Below, piece by piece: positions 33,800-45,756 of a stretch of DNA of 64,000 nucleotides. Position numbers and translations under genes: made by a program. Numbering within the stretch: the first letter of the stretch is position 1; each line of letters opens with the position of its first letter. The notes under the pieces are model-generated. The model had not been told where the DNA came from and ran no database searches. It saw only the letters and a list, made by a program, of their open reading frames with translations. The DNA comes from Euonymus europaeus (taxonomy: Eukaryota; Streptophyta; Magnoliopsida; Celastrales; Celastraceae). The stretch spans positions 26,318,501 to 26,382,500 of the forward strand of contig OY756957.1 of NCBI GenBank assembly GCA_963580455.1. Direction: 5' to 3'.

Positions 33800-35909
33800 C
33801 AGCAGTTAGGCTTGAGTAATTAGGGCCTGTTTCCTGTGACATGAAAACGTTCATCTACAATTTTATTTTTACAATTGAAGGCAAAAATATATAGCACAAT
33901 GAGATCAGGACATTATAATACATCCCAAAAAGAAGAATGAAAAATTACCCAGATAGCAACAACTTTTCATACTTCCAGTGATGTTACTGCAACCAATGCT
34001 CCAATTGGCCTCTTTTAGTGCCCAGTCCTTTCAAAGAAAACGCATGATCTGCGCAAGTAAATGCGCTTGTTTAAACCCAAAAGCCAAGGAAAACATAAAC
34101 AGCCATGAAAACACAAAGTGCGTCATAACCCAAACAAAAAAGGAAAAAAAAAAGAAGAAGAAGAAGGAAGAGAACCTGGGTTGAGAAATCAATTTGAGCA
34201 TTGAAGGAGAAGCAACGAAACAAATCGCACACACAGAAAGCCGAGTTGAGCATGAGAAACATGGCAATGCCAATGCATGCCTGTAAAAGAAAGAAACATT
34301 TTGTTCACCAAAACGACATCATTTTTGAATGTTTTGTACATTCGATAACATCCCATCTCAGAAGGATTGGTTATATACTCATATTTTACTTTATTTTTTA
34401 AATATAAATAGTCGATCACAAATGCAACAAATTTTAAATTAATATTAATAATGTCATCAATTATACAATAATTTAAAATTTTAATATTTTTTCAAAACAA
34501 ATAATTAAAAATAATAATTATTTCAGCTAATATGCATTTCACCTACTATTGATTTGAGTTACCACTCAAATATTTTAAACACGTTCTTGTTTAATTTACC
34601 ATTCAAACATTTTAAACATGCTCTCATTTTACCTACCAGTCATATCATTTACTTATAAATAATCTCATCGGACATTTCACCCTCACTCAAAATCAATTTT
34701 TCTCTCAGCTACCACCAGGTGTTTTTCCAATCCAAACCTGTACATTCTTATTGTAACTTCTCGTAATCATTTAGTCAATATGTTAATCCGGAGAATGATC
34801 AACAGTTGTTATGGATGATGAAGAAGAACATTCACTGCGACACACGGAGGTTCCATGCCAGATCATACAGTCATGCATTGTAAATATTATTAATCATTCA
34901 TTAAGCAAAGTCCAAATGTTGCATTTGGTCTTTCAGTGTCAAGGTCCTTCGTAAACTTCTCAATTTCATAAACATGAACCGCCACTCTTCAGATTGATCA
35001 ATGCACATGTGCTTCCAAGCCAAAACCTTTGAAAAACAAGAATACAATATAAGCGCTAAAAACACAATGCATTCAAACACCAGGCAATGAAATCTGGTTG
35101 CCAATTCTTAGTTCACACGTTTTCTACAGGTTTCTCATGTAAACAAACACTCATGCACAAGGCTACGACTGGATCCGGAGAAGATAAACTGGTTGCCAGT
35201 TCTTTGTGCATACGATTGTTTACCCATAATCTAACACATAAATTTAGATGGAATTTTTCAAGACACTACTTTACAAAGAGCAGATGTGTTCTACCACAAT
35301 TATTACAGGACAGATTGTTATATAATATGATGTGCCGGTCACATGTCTTCCGGTTTCTGAGGCCACCGTTCCATCTTTAAGCACTTGGCACTCTGGTTCC
35401 TGTGGCAACCACGTTTTCAAGTGAAGAGATGACCAAATTGCAAGTTACCTCAGCAAAAAATCAATCAAGTAGTCATATTCAGTAAATTGTAGGATTTCAA
35501 ATAATACATGGCAGCTTATCAGGAAAAAAAATATGAATATTATATGCATTGATATGACAAATGCAAGGAAGACGGCTAGGATGGATGTGAGACCATTTTA
35601 AGGAAGAGGGACATCCCAACTGTACTGCCTAGCCAATGAAAAACAAAGAACTCATGGATTATGTACATTTAGAAAAAGAAAAACTGTCAGTGTGGAATTT
35701 ATCAATGTTCCAAACTAATCATTGATGAGAATAATGAGACTACTATGCCCTCTTTCTTTCCTTAAATGGATGAGATAGTCCTTACAGATAATGCCAAAAA
35801 AAAAGTTAACTCTAGTTTTATGTTTTCTTTGTCAATAAGGGTGTTTTATTCAGTAATCCTGTCTCGATAGAGAATCAGCAGAAAAAAATTGAATATTATA
35901 TACAGACCT
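33800..35909. other. Intergenic sequence and 3' region of the FDM gene, no gene seen
   Basis: The part nearest 35909 is probably the FDM 3'UTR. Open frames at 33978-34419, 34901-35104 and 35087-35380 have low-complexity or unrecognised products. A poly-purine run (AAAAAAAAGAAGAAGAAG) lies near 34145-34165. Confidence 0.4.
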
Positions 35910-38900
35910 TCAATGTATTCCCCTCTTGCGTTTCTGCAAAGTCCACAGCTCCAATATAAATGAAACTCCCTCTCGCAAAGTTGCCCGTTTTCCATCATTA
36001 AAGTTCCACAACTCCGAGGTTACGTAATTTCCACTAGGGTTGTATTCAACTATCTCTATCAAAGCAGTTGTCACAGCATTGTACACTTCATCACCAAACT
36101 CATTCTTCAGAGCTTTCAATTTCTCATCTTCATTGTCGATTATCCTCTGAAACAATTAAAATGAGAAAAAATTTAAGTCAACAAAGCCAGCAGTAATACC
36201 AAGCAGTGAGAAGCACTTCGAAAAAAGAAGAAACGGTGTATATATATATATATATAGTGTTGGGGAAGGCATTTTCTAGTGCACATTACACATAAGTGCC
36301 TATGCTTTTTTTTTTGCTGCCATTCACATTTAATCCTTGTATTATTTTATCTATTTGAAAAAATATCCTCTTATTTTCACCTGCAACCCAATGTGTCCCG
36401 CAACCAAAACAAATGAATTACAGAACTGGACAGATAATTGTCCCTAACAAAACTTCAAATCCAAATCAAAATTTACCCTTACAAATGGTTGGGGGTAGTT
36501 AAATTGTATAAGCAAGGGTCAGTAAAAAGTGACGTAGGATTTCATCTCAACAATTTCAATCAACTCCAGGCTTTTAAAAGATAAGGAATGCTCCACTGAT
36601 GTTTTCCTTGATGGTTCGCTTATTGTGTAATAAGCTTTGGCTAAGTGGAAAATGTTCTAATACCTTTGATTGCCTAAAATTTTCATCTTAGTAATTCTGG
36701 TTGTTTCTACTTTTGGGTTGCACCCCCTTGTTGCATTTAATTCAATCTTTTCTATTCAAAAAAAATCTCAACAATTTTAATCACTAATGTGGACAGTATG
36801 ACAACGATGGAAACTGGAAAGAATTGATAGTCATCACCATCATTAAAAGTTCCTCTCAAACAATTTGGAGTCAGCTACTCAAATTCATAACAGAAGTTAT
36901 TGGAGTCCATTATGTGGACTCTTTCAACATTTGTTCCTATCTAATGCTACAATCTCCAAAAATCCTCCAGAGTCCATGCCTTTCTTATCCCTTCTATCCT
37001 TTTTTTAATGCAAAAGAATTTAATTAAGGGGCAGACCGGCAGAAAGACCGGGCAATCCAAAGAGAAAGAACAAGCCTACCACTAGACAAATCTCAACAAA
37101 AAAACACACATAAATGAATCCCCAACAGACCCTGATTAGGTTACATCAAGAGAAATTCGGTCAAGGAGATTATTAGAATATCTGGAAAGCCAATTTTCCA
37201 TGAAGTTGTCCAGATAATCTTTATTGACAGAGACCATCCTTTTGTTCCTCTCAGGACAGACAAGCCAACAAGTAACTCTATCTAAACTGACCAGCAGCTT
37301 TCCTTAACCGACAGCTTGTTGCCACTTGCCAGTGACCCAAATTATCTTTCTATCAAAGTTTTTTGTTGCCCTATTCTCTTCTTATTCTCACCAACTTGAA
37401 ATTCCTCAACTCTTTGCACCACTGCACTGATATAACAACAATGTATGGGTGCAAACCATTTCACTTTTTTCCCCCGGTCTTCTGTTTGCTAGGAGCTGCC
37501 CCAACCCTAGCTTGAATAACCTTGTTTCTTATGCTATTCTTTCTTTATTGACACACATGCAACGTAGTATGTGTATTTTGCGAGTCCTAACAAGGGGATT
37601 GGTTAGCGAACAATCTCTCTCCCCCTCACATGTCCACGCCAAATTATAATAAATAAATTGGAAAGAATCGAAAGTATAAGAACTTGATCACATGAACATA
37701 TAAAAGTTTAGAGATTAAGGGGGAACAGTCAGTAAACTTTGAGAAATGAAACACATTTTACCTTAATAGGGGACAATTACAACTTCAGATGCCATTTCAA
37801 AGAGCCAAAAACAAAGCATAGATCCAGAAGCATGAGTATTAACATTAAGCAGATATAAAATAAGGCCTACTACAAAAGAATGTCAGAATGCCAGTCGGCA
37901 GTTGCAGAAGACAAGGTATAGAGATTCCTCTTATGCTGGCAAAGCTATTTGTAGGATTACAAGACAAGAACATGCTGAACTTAATATGGACTAGACAAAA
38001 TTTCAGTAAAGAAGAAGCTGCAGGGCTAGATATTATCATTTTATAAGACTGAAGAAAGGCAAACCTCAGTTTTCCCTCCAACTGTTATGACCCTGAAAGG
38101 ATGCCAATCTGGATCCTTAAGATATTCCTCCCACAATGAGCACAATTCTGATGCTCTATCTTCTGCTTCTTCATGGTCATATTTTCTTTTCATTGCTTCG
38201 TGAAATGGTTTGGTGTTAAGTTCTCCCATTCGCTTAACACCAATATGAGCACGAGTTGATATTTCTTTCAAACCCTACAAAATAAGAGTTAAGTAGTAAA
38301 GTTTCCCACATTAAAGAAGCTAACGATGTGGCAATAAAACTTCAAGGAGAGACATGGTTCACAGGATATATAGTAGTGCTGCACATTATAAATCACACTA
38401 ATACCAGCGAAGATGTCTCCATAAAGGATTTATTGCATCCAATTTCCACCATAAATTTAAAAACCTTGAAATTAAAGCGTAAAATCCCTGACCTAATAAT
38501 TTACAAAATACACTAACTAGGGAAGAGTATTTCAAAAAGCTCTTATGTACTTGATTCCATCAGCCGTTTCCTCAGTTTATATAGGTCATTTAAAGTTCTC
38601 TAACATCTGGTAAGACGATAAATATGAAGATATAATCTAAATTATTACGGTCAATTTAACTTATGCAGCCATTTTCAAAAAATTTACAAAATAAATCACC
38701 CACATTAATTAGTTCTTTACGTGCTTCCTGCAGCTCCTCGTTACTCTTATGTTCCCTTACAATAAGGGTTTGGTTCAGTTCATCTAAATCTTCAAGCTCC
38801 TGTTCCTTTTCTCTCATATTCTTAAGTATTTCCTCCACCTCTTGCATGACTTTCACATCGCCATCATCTCCCATGTGCTTCTTGACATTTAACTTTCCTC

Positions 38901-41468
38901 TCATTTGCTCAATCTCCAACTCCAGAGTTTGTTTTGCATCCAGCTGCTTCTCTAGCCGAATGATCTTTTCATGAAGAAGCTCCTTTTCCCTCTAAAAGAA
39001 ATTACAGTCCCAATCACATCAACAGTCTATTCCTTAAATAATAAGGAAATTTAATGATTGAGGTTTAAGCACATTCAAACAAATATAATACCTTTTGGTC
39101 CTCGGCCAATTTCAGGACGCTTTCGTCTGCCCTCTGTTGCTCCAAAGAAGCACTTTGCAGTGAGCTATTTCTAATAGCATTCTGAAAGAATAATAAAGTT
39201 AGTGTCAGTGAGTACATTCATTGCCAACATATCATACATTTAACAACTCAAATTAATAATGTAACAGCAAATAAGCAAGCAGATCTACCAAATTTTCAGA
39301 TGCCATCTCTTCCAACAGAAAAGGACAGTTATTGCAGAACATGCAGAAAAAGCCATTTAGCAAAAAAAAAAATACACAATTTACCAAACTGCAACTGCAT
39401 GTAAACATATTCATGTGGCTGTGTACACTAGGCAGCTCAACTCTTAGTAACAGAATTAAATGTGAGAGAACAACCATCTTGCTCAGGTAATTTGGTCAAA
39501 TAGCAATTTCATATCATGCATGTTGACATAACTGTTAGATACTGACCACTCGATTACAAAATTGGAGTGGCAGGAAAACATAAAAGGAATCTATGTGTAT
39601 AAATATGTAATATACACAATAAAGAGAAGGAAAATGGGGGGTAAATGCGGTATTCAATATAGTGGCAGAGAAGGAGGAAGGAGATAAGGACAAAATATAG
39701 GGAGACCGAGATTGTAAAGTTTGCAAGTGCATTGTCCACTACACACTAGTTCCAAAAAAGAACACCCTCTGAATAAGCATGCCGGCTTGTATCCAGGAGG
39801 AGGTATTTGCATAATATCTACAGAAAAGGGATAACAGATTGTTGATTAGCACACAAACATGGGGAAATAGCTAAAAGCCTGCCTCACAATCGGATGAATA
39901 CCGCATCAAAGAGAAAACTGGGAAATAAAAATATTAAAAAAAAAATCTATGAAAGAAAACCAAAGATACATGGAACTGTGTCACATATATCTTTTGCTCC
40001 TAGATGATGGCTCTCAAGGAATCTAATCCCATTCTTGTTATGTAAAAAGTTAATCAAGACAATCCCTAATGACTAGTACATTCCAATATTCAGGGATTAA
40101 AGTGCAACAATCAGTCATAGAATTGGCAAGATAGTACCTTTTCAATCTCTTCAGAAAGCCTTTTCCTTTCACTTTCATTCCGAGCCTCACGTTTTTCCAA
40201 TTCTTCAACACGTGATTCCATCTCTTTTTTGTAGGATTCCAATTGGAGCTTGAGCTTCCCATGGTCATTAAAAATCCTCTCAAAGTGATCCCTTGCACTC
40301 AGTTGCATTTTTCTTACCTCTATGAATGGGAACAAATATAGCATAAAAATTAAGGTCAATACCAACAGCGAATAGTGTGATACCAGGAACAATATTCTGA
40401 AGTAATAAGGAATGTTGGCAGTTGTATACAGACAAGTGCTAGAAATATGACGCAACCAAAGAGAGTTGATGTCTAGATTTTTTACTATATAGTTATGCAA
40501 TGTATAAAAAAACAAAACTAGGGCCTTTTAGGGCAAGTCAAACCTTCGTTGTAGGATTTATGAAGCAAGTCTTTCTCCGCCATCATTCTGCCGAGATTGA
40601 CTGCAGTTTCATCAAATCGTGACTGCATCTCGCTAATGTGCTTCATCTTGACCTCAATGATGTTTGTCAGGTTGGATACAAGTTTATTTTGCTTTCTTTC
40701 TTCTTCCTCCATCATTTCAGAAATGGATTTAAGGTCTCGACTTTTTTGCAATTGCTCTCCAACAATGTTTGACAAATTGTAATCATCAGCCCGAGCTACC
40801 CAAGCATAAAGCCCAGATTTTTCATCACCATTTGCATACCAGTCTTTCTTTCCATGATGATCAGCTTCATAGGCTTTCTCAAATGACATGGCATTATGTA
40901 GCCCAGGCCAATCCTTGTGGAACTCGACAAGAGCACAACCTGAATGACCCCTATAATTCCAGAGTGGAACAACTCTTGTTGGGTTGAAGCCTCTCCTTGT
41001 CAACTCATCCCTCAACTTGGAACCACTTTCTCCGACAAATCTCCCATCCTCTGCCCTTCTAGTTGGAATGTTAACCACAATACCTGCCCAAGGCCACGCA
41101 AACTTCTCATCTTGGCCACAACCATCAAGAGGATCACCCCCAGCCACAGGGTCTGATGGACCACCTCCATTCACTAGATCCTTTTCCAAATATTTGACCA
41201 AAGCTAGATGACGAGCCTTCTCATTGGCACTTCTTTTTTGTGAGCTACTCTTGCCTACACCAGAAGCATGCTGTAGGAGATCCTTATAAAGGTAGTCCCG
41301 CTTTTTCTTCTTCGGACAGTAAGGACAAGTAAAATTCGCATCTGATGTTTTCACCGAGTAATTTCCTTTTCTCAATTCTTCATAATATTTAACTTCGTAA
41401 TCTTCCATTTCAGACTCACTGATATCAGACATATCCTCATCCGAGCTATGATCCTTCACACTGGCCAT
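35910..41468 (-). CDS. FDM: FDM/IDN2-like protein of RNA-directed DNA methylation (zf-XS, XS, coiled coil, XH)
   Basis: FDM and IDN2 proteins bind double-stranded RNA and act with the IDN2 complex downstream of Pol V in RNA-directed DNA methylation in the nucleus. On the minus strand the coding exons are 41468-40544, 40319-40138, 39181-39092, 38991-38704, 38274-38065 and 36146-35910; all introns are GT-AG and the frame is kept, giving 643 aa, close to Arabidopsis FDM1 and IDN2. Domains: acidic N-terminus; zf-XS with Cys48, Cys51 and His67; XS domain about 121-230 (FAWPWAGIVVNIPT to SGLYAWVARADDY); coiled coil about 245-490; XH about 502-640 (KRMGELNTKPFHEAMKRKY, YNPSGNYVTSELWNFNDGKR). The ATG at 41468 opens the family-like MxxxxDHSSDEDMSDISESE start; an in-frame ATG 51 bases earlier lies before the likely acceptor. 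Intron 5 is long (1.9 kb). A broken paralogue lies downstream. The FDM1-5 versus IDN2 choice is not settled. Confidence 0.95.
36237..36257. repeat. (TA)n microsatellite in FDM intron 5
   Basis: A run of about ten TA dinucleotides just upstream of the last FDM exon. Confidence 0.9.
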
Positions 41469-41960
41469 TAAAACTTCCAGGACGGCACTGAAAAATGAAA
41501 GAAATGTGAATTGACTCAACTCCTTCTCGTATTTTTCTGATTTACATTTGCGTCTATTGAAAATGAATTTTGTGCAGCTGGTAGGTGATATGATAAGATT
41601 CTTGGCTGAGAAACCAATAACAGATTACAAAATCAAATAGAGACAATGAAGATCAAGAAAACCAAATCCCAGTTCAATTTTCGACGCCAAATAAATTCAG
41701 CACAACCACAAGAGCCAAAGCCCCTAAATTCTAACCCGGAATGCAGGTCCAGTCAAAGAGAGATTTTTCTTTTAGGGGAAATTAATGGGAAGCAATTGGT
41801 ATTTACAGGTGCAAAACAACAAAATAATTGCATGATAGTTACCGATTACACCAGCGACAGTGCGAGACGGGCTTCCGGTTAGGGTTTCGTCGTCGTTTCC
41901 CGGTTTAGTAACTTCAGTTGTTGAGGAAGAGAACGGAGAGGGAGAGAGAGTGAGAGAGCT
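41469..41960 (-). other. 5' leader of the FDM gene with a leader intron
   Basis: On the minus strand an acceptor (TTTTTCAG, edge near 41489) lies just before the start codon, and a donor (ATCG then GTAACT, edge near 41843) upstream. This indicates a noncoding first exon at about 41843-41960, rich in GAGAGA/CTCTCT near 41925-41960, joined to a short leader. The transcription start is estimated. Confidence 0.55.
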
Positions 41961-42289
41961 CTTTGAGCTCACTTGACACCAAAAAAACCTCTTTTTTGGT
42001 TTTACTGCGAACTGTTCAAAATAGACATGCGATAACATAGAAATATAATTTTTGTTAATTCGATTCTTAAAAATAGAGTTCATAGTTATTATGATAATCA
42101 TCTTCTATTTATTTAAAAGCTACAGGTGTCACAGCGGGGAACAGAATTATGGAAATTCGTGCCTCCATTGTTGTGTACCTGGGTCTAATCACTGACAGTC
42201 GTTCTGGTCTCGTGAAGAGTGTTTGTGGGTTTGACTGAACACGTGACTGCTCAAGAGTGAATAAAATTGGATAATGAGCGTCAAAATAG

Positions 42290-44005
42290 CAAGCCGGACC
42301 GGACCGGCCGGTCGAACCGTGAACCGGTGGCTTGTCCGGTCCGGAAGACACAATTAAACCGGAGAGCCCGGTTTAGGTCTAAAAAAGTCAAAAAAATCAA
42401 AAACAGATTTGAAAATTGAAATCCTCTCATTTTGCTTTGTTGCGCCCCTGCCACCTCCGTCTCTCCTACTCTTGTGATTGTGACCGTTGTATCTCCACCG
42501 GAGACTGGAGAAGCTCCCTCAACCCGTGCCGCAGTCCGAGTTTTTAGCTAGAGCCTGGAGGAGCTCCCTTGAGTTGACTGAGTTCGATACTTCAATTTCG
42601 TTGCTGGAGCTTTCGTGTCGCCGTGTGTCGTCGTGTGCCGCCACGTTTGGAGAATAGTCAACAGTGAGTGATTCCGTTTCCAAGTTCCTTGTTCATTTCA
42701 TGGCATCCCTTTGAGTTCTTGTATTCTTGAGTTCAATCTTGATCTTGAATTTACAATTTATATTTGAATTTTACTTTACTTTTGTTGAAATCATTTGATT
42801 TGAATCATTGAATGTGGATGTGGAGCAATGGCAATCTGCCATAGAGGAGTATGTGCCTCTGTTCTATGGAGCCATGCACGGCACAAGGGATTCTTTAAAA
42901 TATCCCAATTTAGTTTCCCGAATAAGGCTTTCTTTTGGGTTCGTGCTTTGCGAATCCCCGAAGCAGTGAAAGAATCTTCGCATTTAAGCCTAGTCACATT
43001 ATCCCAGCCAAGGAGATTAACTCCTTTACCATCTTGCTTATTCTGGCTAGTCGATCAAGTCTGGATGGAAAGATGGAATAAAAAAAAAGTAATAGAAGAT
43101 AGAGTGGACTGCACCAACTTCTCAATTTGATTTGAACTTTTGAGTTTTGATTTTTGAAGTTTTGTTTGAATAATTGAATATGTGATGACTGATGAATGAT
43201 GAATTGATGACATAAAATTAGAAAATATAAATTGATGAGCTATAAGCCTATTATAATGTTAAATTATTAATAACTTATTAAGTTAATATGATTTCTGAAT
43301 TGTGTGAGCTAATATGATATAAGATTTGTTAATCTATGAATTTGTGATAGTGTGAAGTCTGTGTGTGTGATATAGAATTGGATTTCAATTTCTGAATTTC
43401 AATAAATTTTAATTGTCTTTCATGTAGATGTCATCTTCCGGCCAACAATCGAGTTCCACTTCCCTTTCTATATCTTCTTTGTATTATGTGTTTGATTTTG
43501 ATTTTGATTTTGCATTTCTTAAAATTAAGTCATTTAACACTATACGATTTTGTGTTATTCAAAGGTGGGTCTAATGTTGCAAGTGAGGTGGATGATTTTA
43601 TTGCAAATGAGTTGGATTTAATTGATGATGATGATGTAGAAGAAGAAGATGACGGAAGCCATTTAGTGACTATAAGAATGAGGCAAGAGATGAATGCCGA
43701 AGTGCATGACGTATCTTAGTTGAATTGGTGTTATGGAATGAATGTTGATTATGTTTTGAACATGTAATTTTGTGCTTTTACCTTTTTGTTTGTGTACTTA
43801 ATGTAAACTTGAGATAATTTGTGTTTTTTTCTTATTCATGAAATGTCAAAACAGCTCTATGTGACTTAAAACATGTCAGAATTACTCAAAACATGTTTAG
43901 AAATGATAAAAAGATGTAAAATCTTATTTTTGCTTGTGCCGACCGGTTGAACCGTGAACCGGTCATCACACCGGTTCAATGACCGGCACGGTATTAAAAA
44001 CATTG
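42290..44005 (+). mobile_element. hAT element, internally deleted
   Basis: The ends are CAAG-CCGGACCGGACCGG and, on the other strand, CAATGTTTTTAATACCGTGC, both followed by GAACCG/CCGGTTCA-rich palindromic sequence. They are flanked by a perfect 8-bp duplication CAAAATAG (42282-42289 and 44006-44013), diagnostic of hAT elements. Inside, a frame after an acceptor-like CATGTAG begins MSSSGQQSSSTSLSIS at about 43429, as many hAT transposases do. A later exon-like frame (about 43565-43719, ASEVDDFIANELDLIDDDDV, ending before a stop) resembles a transposase C-terminus. The catalytic and dimerisation regions are missing, so it is non-autonomous. Confidence 0.85.
42816..43115. other. Compositionally distinct block inside the hAT element
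   Basis: About 300 bp of balanced, non-repetitive sequence with open frames on both strands (plus 42828-43130, minus 42791-42997), set in very AT-rich flanks. I do not recognise it as transposase. It may be a captured genomic or organellar fragment; the origin cannot be decided by eye. Confidence 0.35.
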
Positions 44006-44028
44006 CAAAATAGCACAAATTATAGTAA

Positions 44029-44825
44029 GTTTTTTTTTCTTTTCAATAAATCATTTTTTAATAAATTAATTAAAGATATAACAACTAAATTATTTTTTTT
44101 ACACAAATAACACACGCTGTTAACAACAGCATTATTAGTGCAAACAAAAAATAATAGTACATTAAAAGTCCGTACATGCAGCAGTAATTGCTCTTCATTA
44201 ATATTGTTATTATGTTGTTCTTGGTGGGCTTGTAAAAGCATTGACTAGCATCCGATCGCACCAAGTGTTCGACTACGGAGTGGAGCAAGCCCCTACTTGT
44301 ATACTCAGAGAATTGGGGCTCGAGGATTATTGATGGTGAGTCTCGTCGTTGATGTAGAACTTGGTTTCCATGTCGGGAGCTCGGCAAACTTGTCAATGGT
44401 TCACTAGGAGGGAAGAGAGTAGCTTCCTACTTGGTTAACAATTGATTGTTTCATGCGGGCGATGATTTGGCTTTTAAAGATGAGAAGGACCATTTGAGAG
44501 CGAATCAGCCATTAATTTCCTCTTGCTACTGTTCTCGAATAGGCTCTTTCGAGTTCAGGTTTGAATGAAGGAAATAAATATTTTGCCTGAAGAGAACTCA
44601 AAACAAGTAGGATTCAACTTGCCTTCCCACCTCTGTGGACTAGCAGTGTGACTAGTGTAAAAAAGTAAAAGTTAGTCACGCTGTTACCAACAGCGTGATT
44701 AATAAAAAACTAATGAAAATCACGTTGTTGACAATAGTGTGTATTGTTATTTGTGTAAAAAAATTAATTCAGTTGTTATATCTATAATTAATTTATTAAA
44801 AAATGATATATTGAAGAAAAAAAAC
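44029..44825. mobile_element. Non-autonomous MULE-type element with ~80-bp inverted ends
   Basis: The left end (44029 onwards: GTTTTTTTTTCTTTTCAATA, ATCATTTTTTAATAAATTAA, GATATAACAACTAAATTA, ACACAAATAACA) is almost identical to the reverse complement of the right end (up to 44825). Just inside each end is a palindrome-like ACGCTGTTAACAACAGC or CACGCTGTTACCAACAGCGT. The same end and palindrome themes occur at both ends of the MULE relic at 45757-48616, so this looks like a deletion or replacement derivative of that family. The middle (about 44230-44640) is GC-richer and unlike the MULE, possibly captured DNA. Confidence 0.7.
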
Positions 44826-44879
44826 TCAAAATTAATTGACTCAACAAAATTATATATTGAATTTTAAAAAGTAAAGTCA

Positions 44880-45120
44880 CATACTCGTTTATATCAATAA
44901 AATAATAAAATATATCTCTCAATATAGTCACCTTAATAAAATCCAAATTTTTATACATTTTCATTTCTCTATAAAAGTCAAACATTTATTCTTTCATTTC
45001 TCCATTCATTTTCCAACAAAATATATCAAAATCAATATTGTGTCTCACGTCTATTATAAAAAAGTCAAAGCACGTACATTATCACTTCCTCATTCAAACA
45101 TCACCCTTATGAGAGCTATG
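44880..45120. mobile_element. MITE family B, copy 4 (reverse orientation)
   Basis: Carries ATATCTCTCAATATAGTCAC, CAAAATCAATATTGTGTCTC and TATTATAAAAAAGTCAAAGC, the reverse-complement themes of the 12000-12387 element in the expected order. Ends not defined. Confidence 0.5.
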
Positions 45121-45359
45121 CATTAGTATTTGTTGTTATTGCTTCTTTAGTACATTTAGTAGTTCCTATACTTGTCATGTTCCTTGGATTATTTACAAGG
45201 AGTATTTAAACTCTTATTTTTGCAACTTTAGCCATAGCTTATATAGGTGAACCCATGGAGGGTCATCATTGTCTCTTTTTTTTTTAATCATCTTTTTTCG
45301 CTCAGTCCAAGGCAATGTATGCGTAGCTCAATATAGTTGATTGTCGAAGTATAAGTATA

Positions 45360-45715
45360 AGCTCTCACAATGGTGATGTTTTAATAGGGAAGTGATAATG
45401 CATATGTGTTTTCATTGATTGGCCCGTGGAGATGTGTTTTGGTCGTGTGGATGAGTATGTGGTTTACTTTTTGTAAAATATGTGGGATTCGGTATTGATT
45501 TTGGTATAATTTTGTTAAAAAATAGATGGAGGAATGAAAGAGTAGATGTTTGACATTTATTGAGAATATAAAATGTATAAGAATTTGTGTTTTGCTATGT
45601 GGTTATATTGAGAAACGTGTTTTGCTGATGAGTATGTGGCTTGAATTTTTGTGTAATAAAGGTGGGACCTAATATGTAATTTTGCTAGGCCAGCAAAATA
45701 TTGTTAATGCGGTTG
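45360..45715. mobile_element. MITE family B, copy 5
   Basis: Same orientation and order as copy 1: GATGTGTTTTGGTCGTGTGG, TGGTTTACTTTTTGTAAAAT, GTGGGATTCGGTATTGATTT, GTGTTTTGCTATGTGGTTAT, ATTGAGAAACGTGTTTTGCT, TAATAAAGGTGGGACC and a closing TGCTAGGCCAGC. It ends about 40 bp before the MULE relic begins. Confidence 0.6.
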
Positions 45716-45756
45716 CTTATGTACTTGCATACAACAAGATTTTTTTTGTTGAGTTT

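Noticed and set aside
36147..38064. Possible gene inside the 1.9-kb FDM intron 5
   Set aside because: Frames at 36824-37027, 37449-37649 and 37845-38081 have no recognisable similarity and no promoter context.
40597..41211. Plus-strand frames opposite FDM exon 1
   Set aside because: Antisense shadows of the XS-domain exon.
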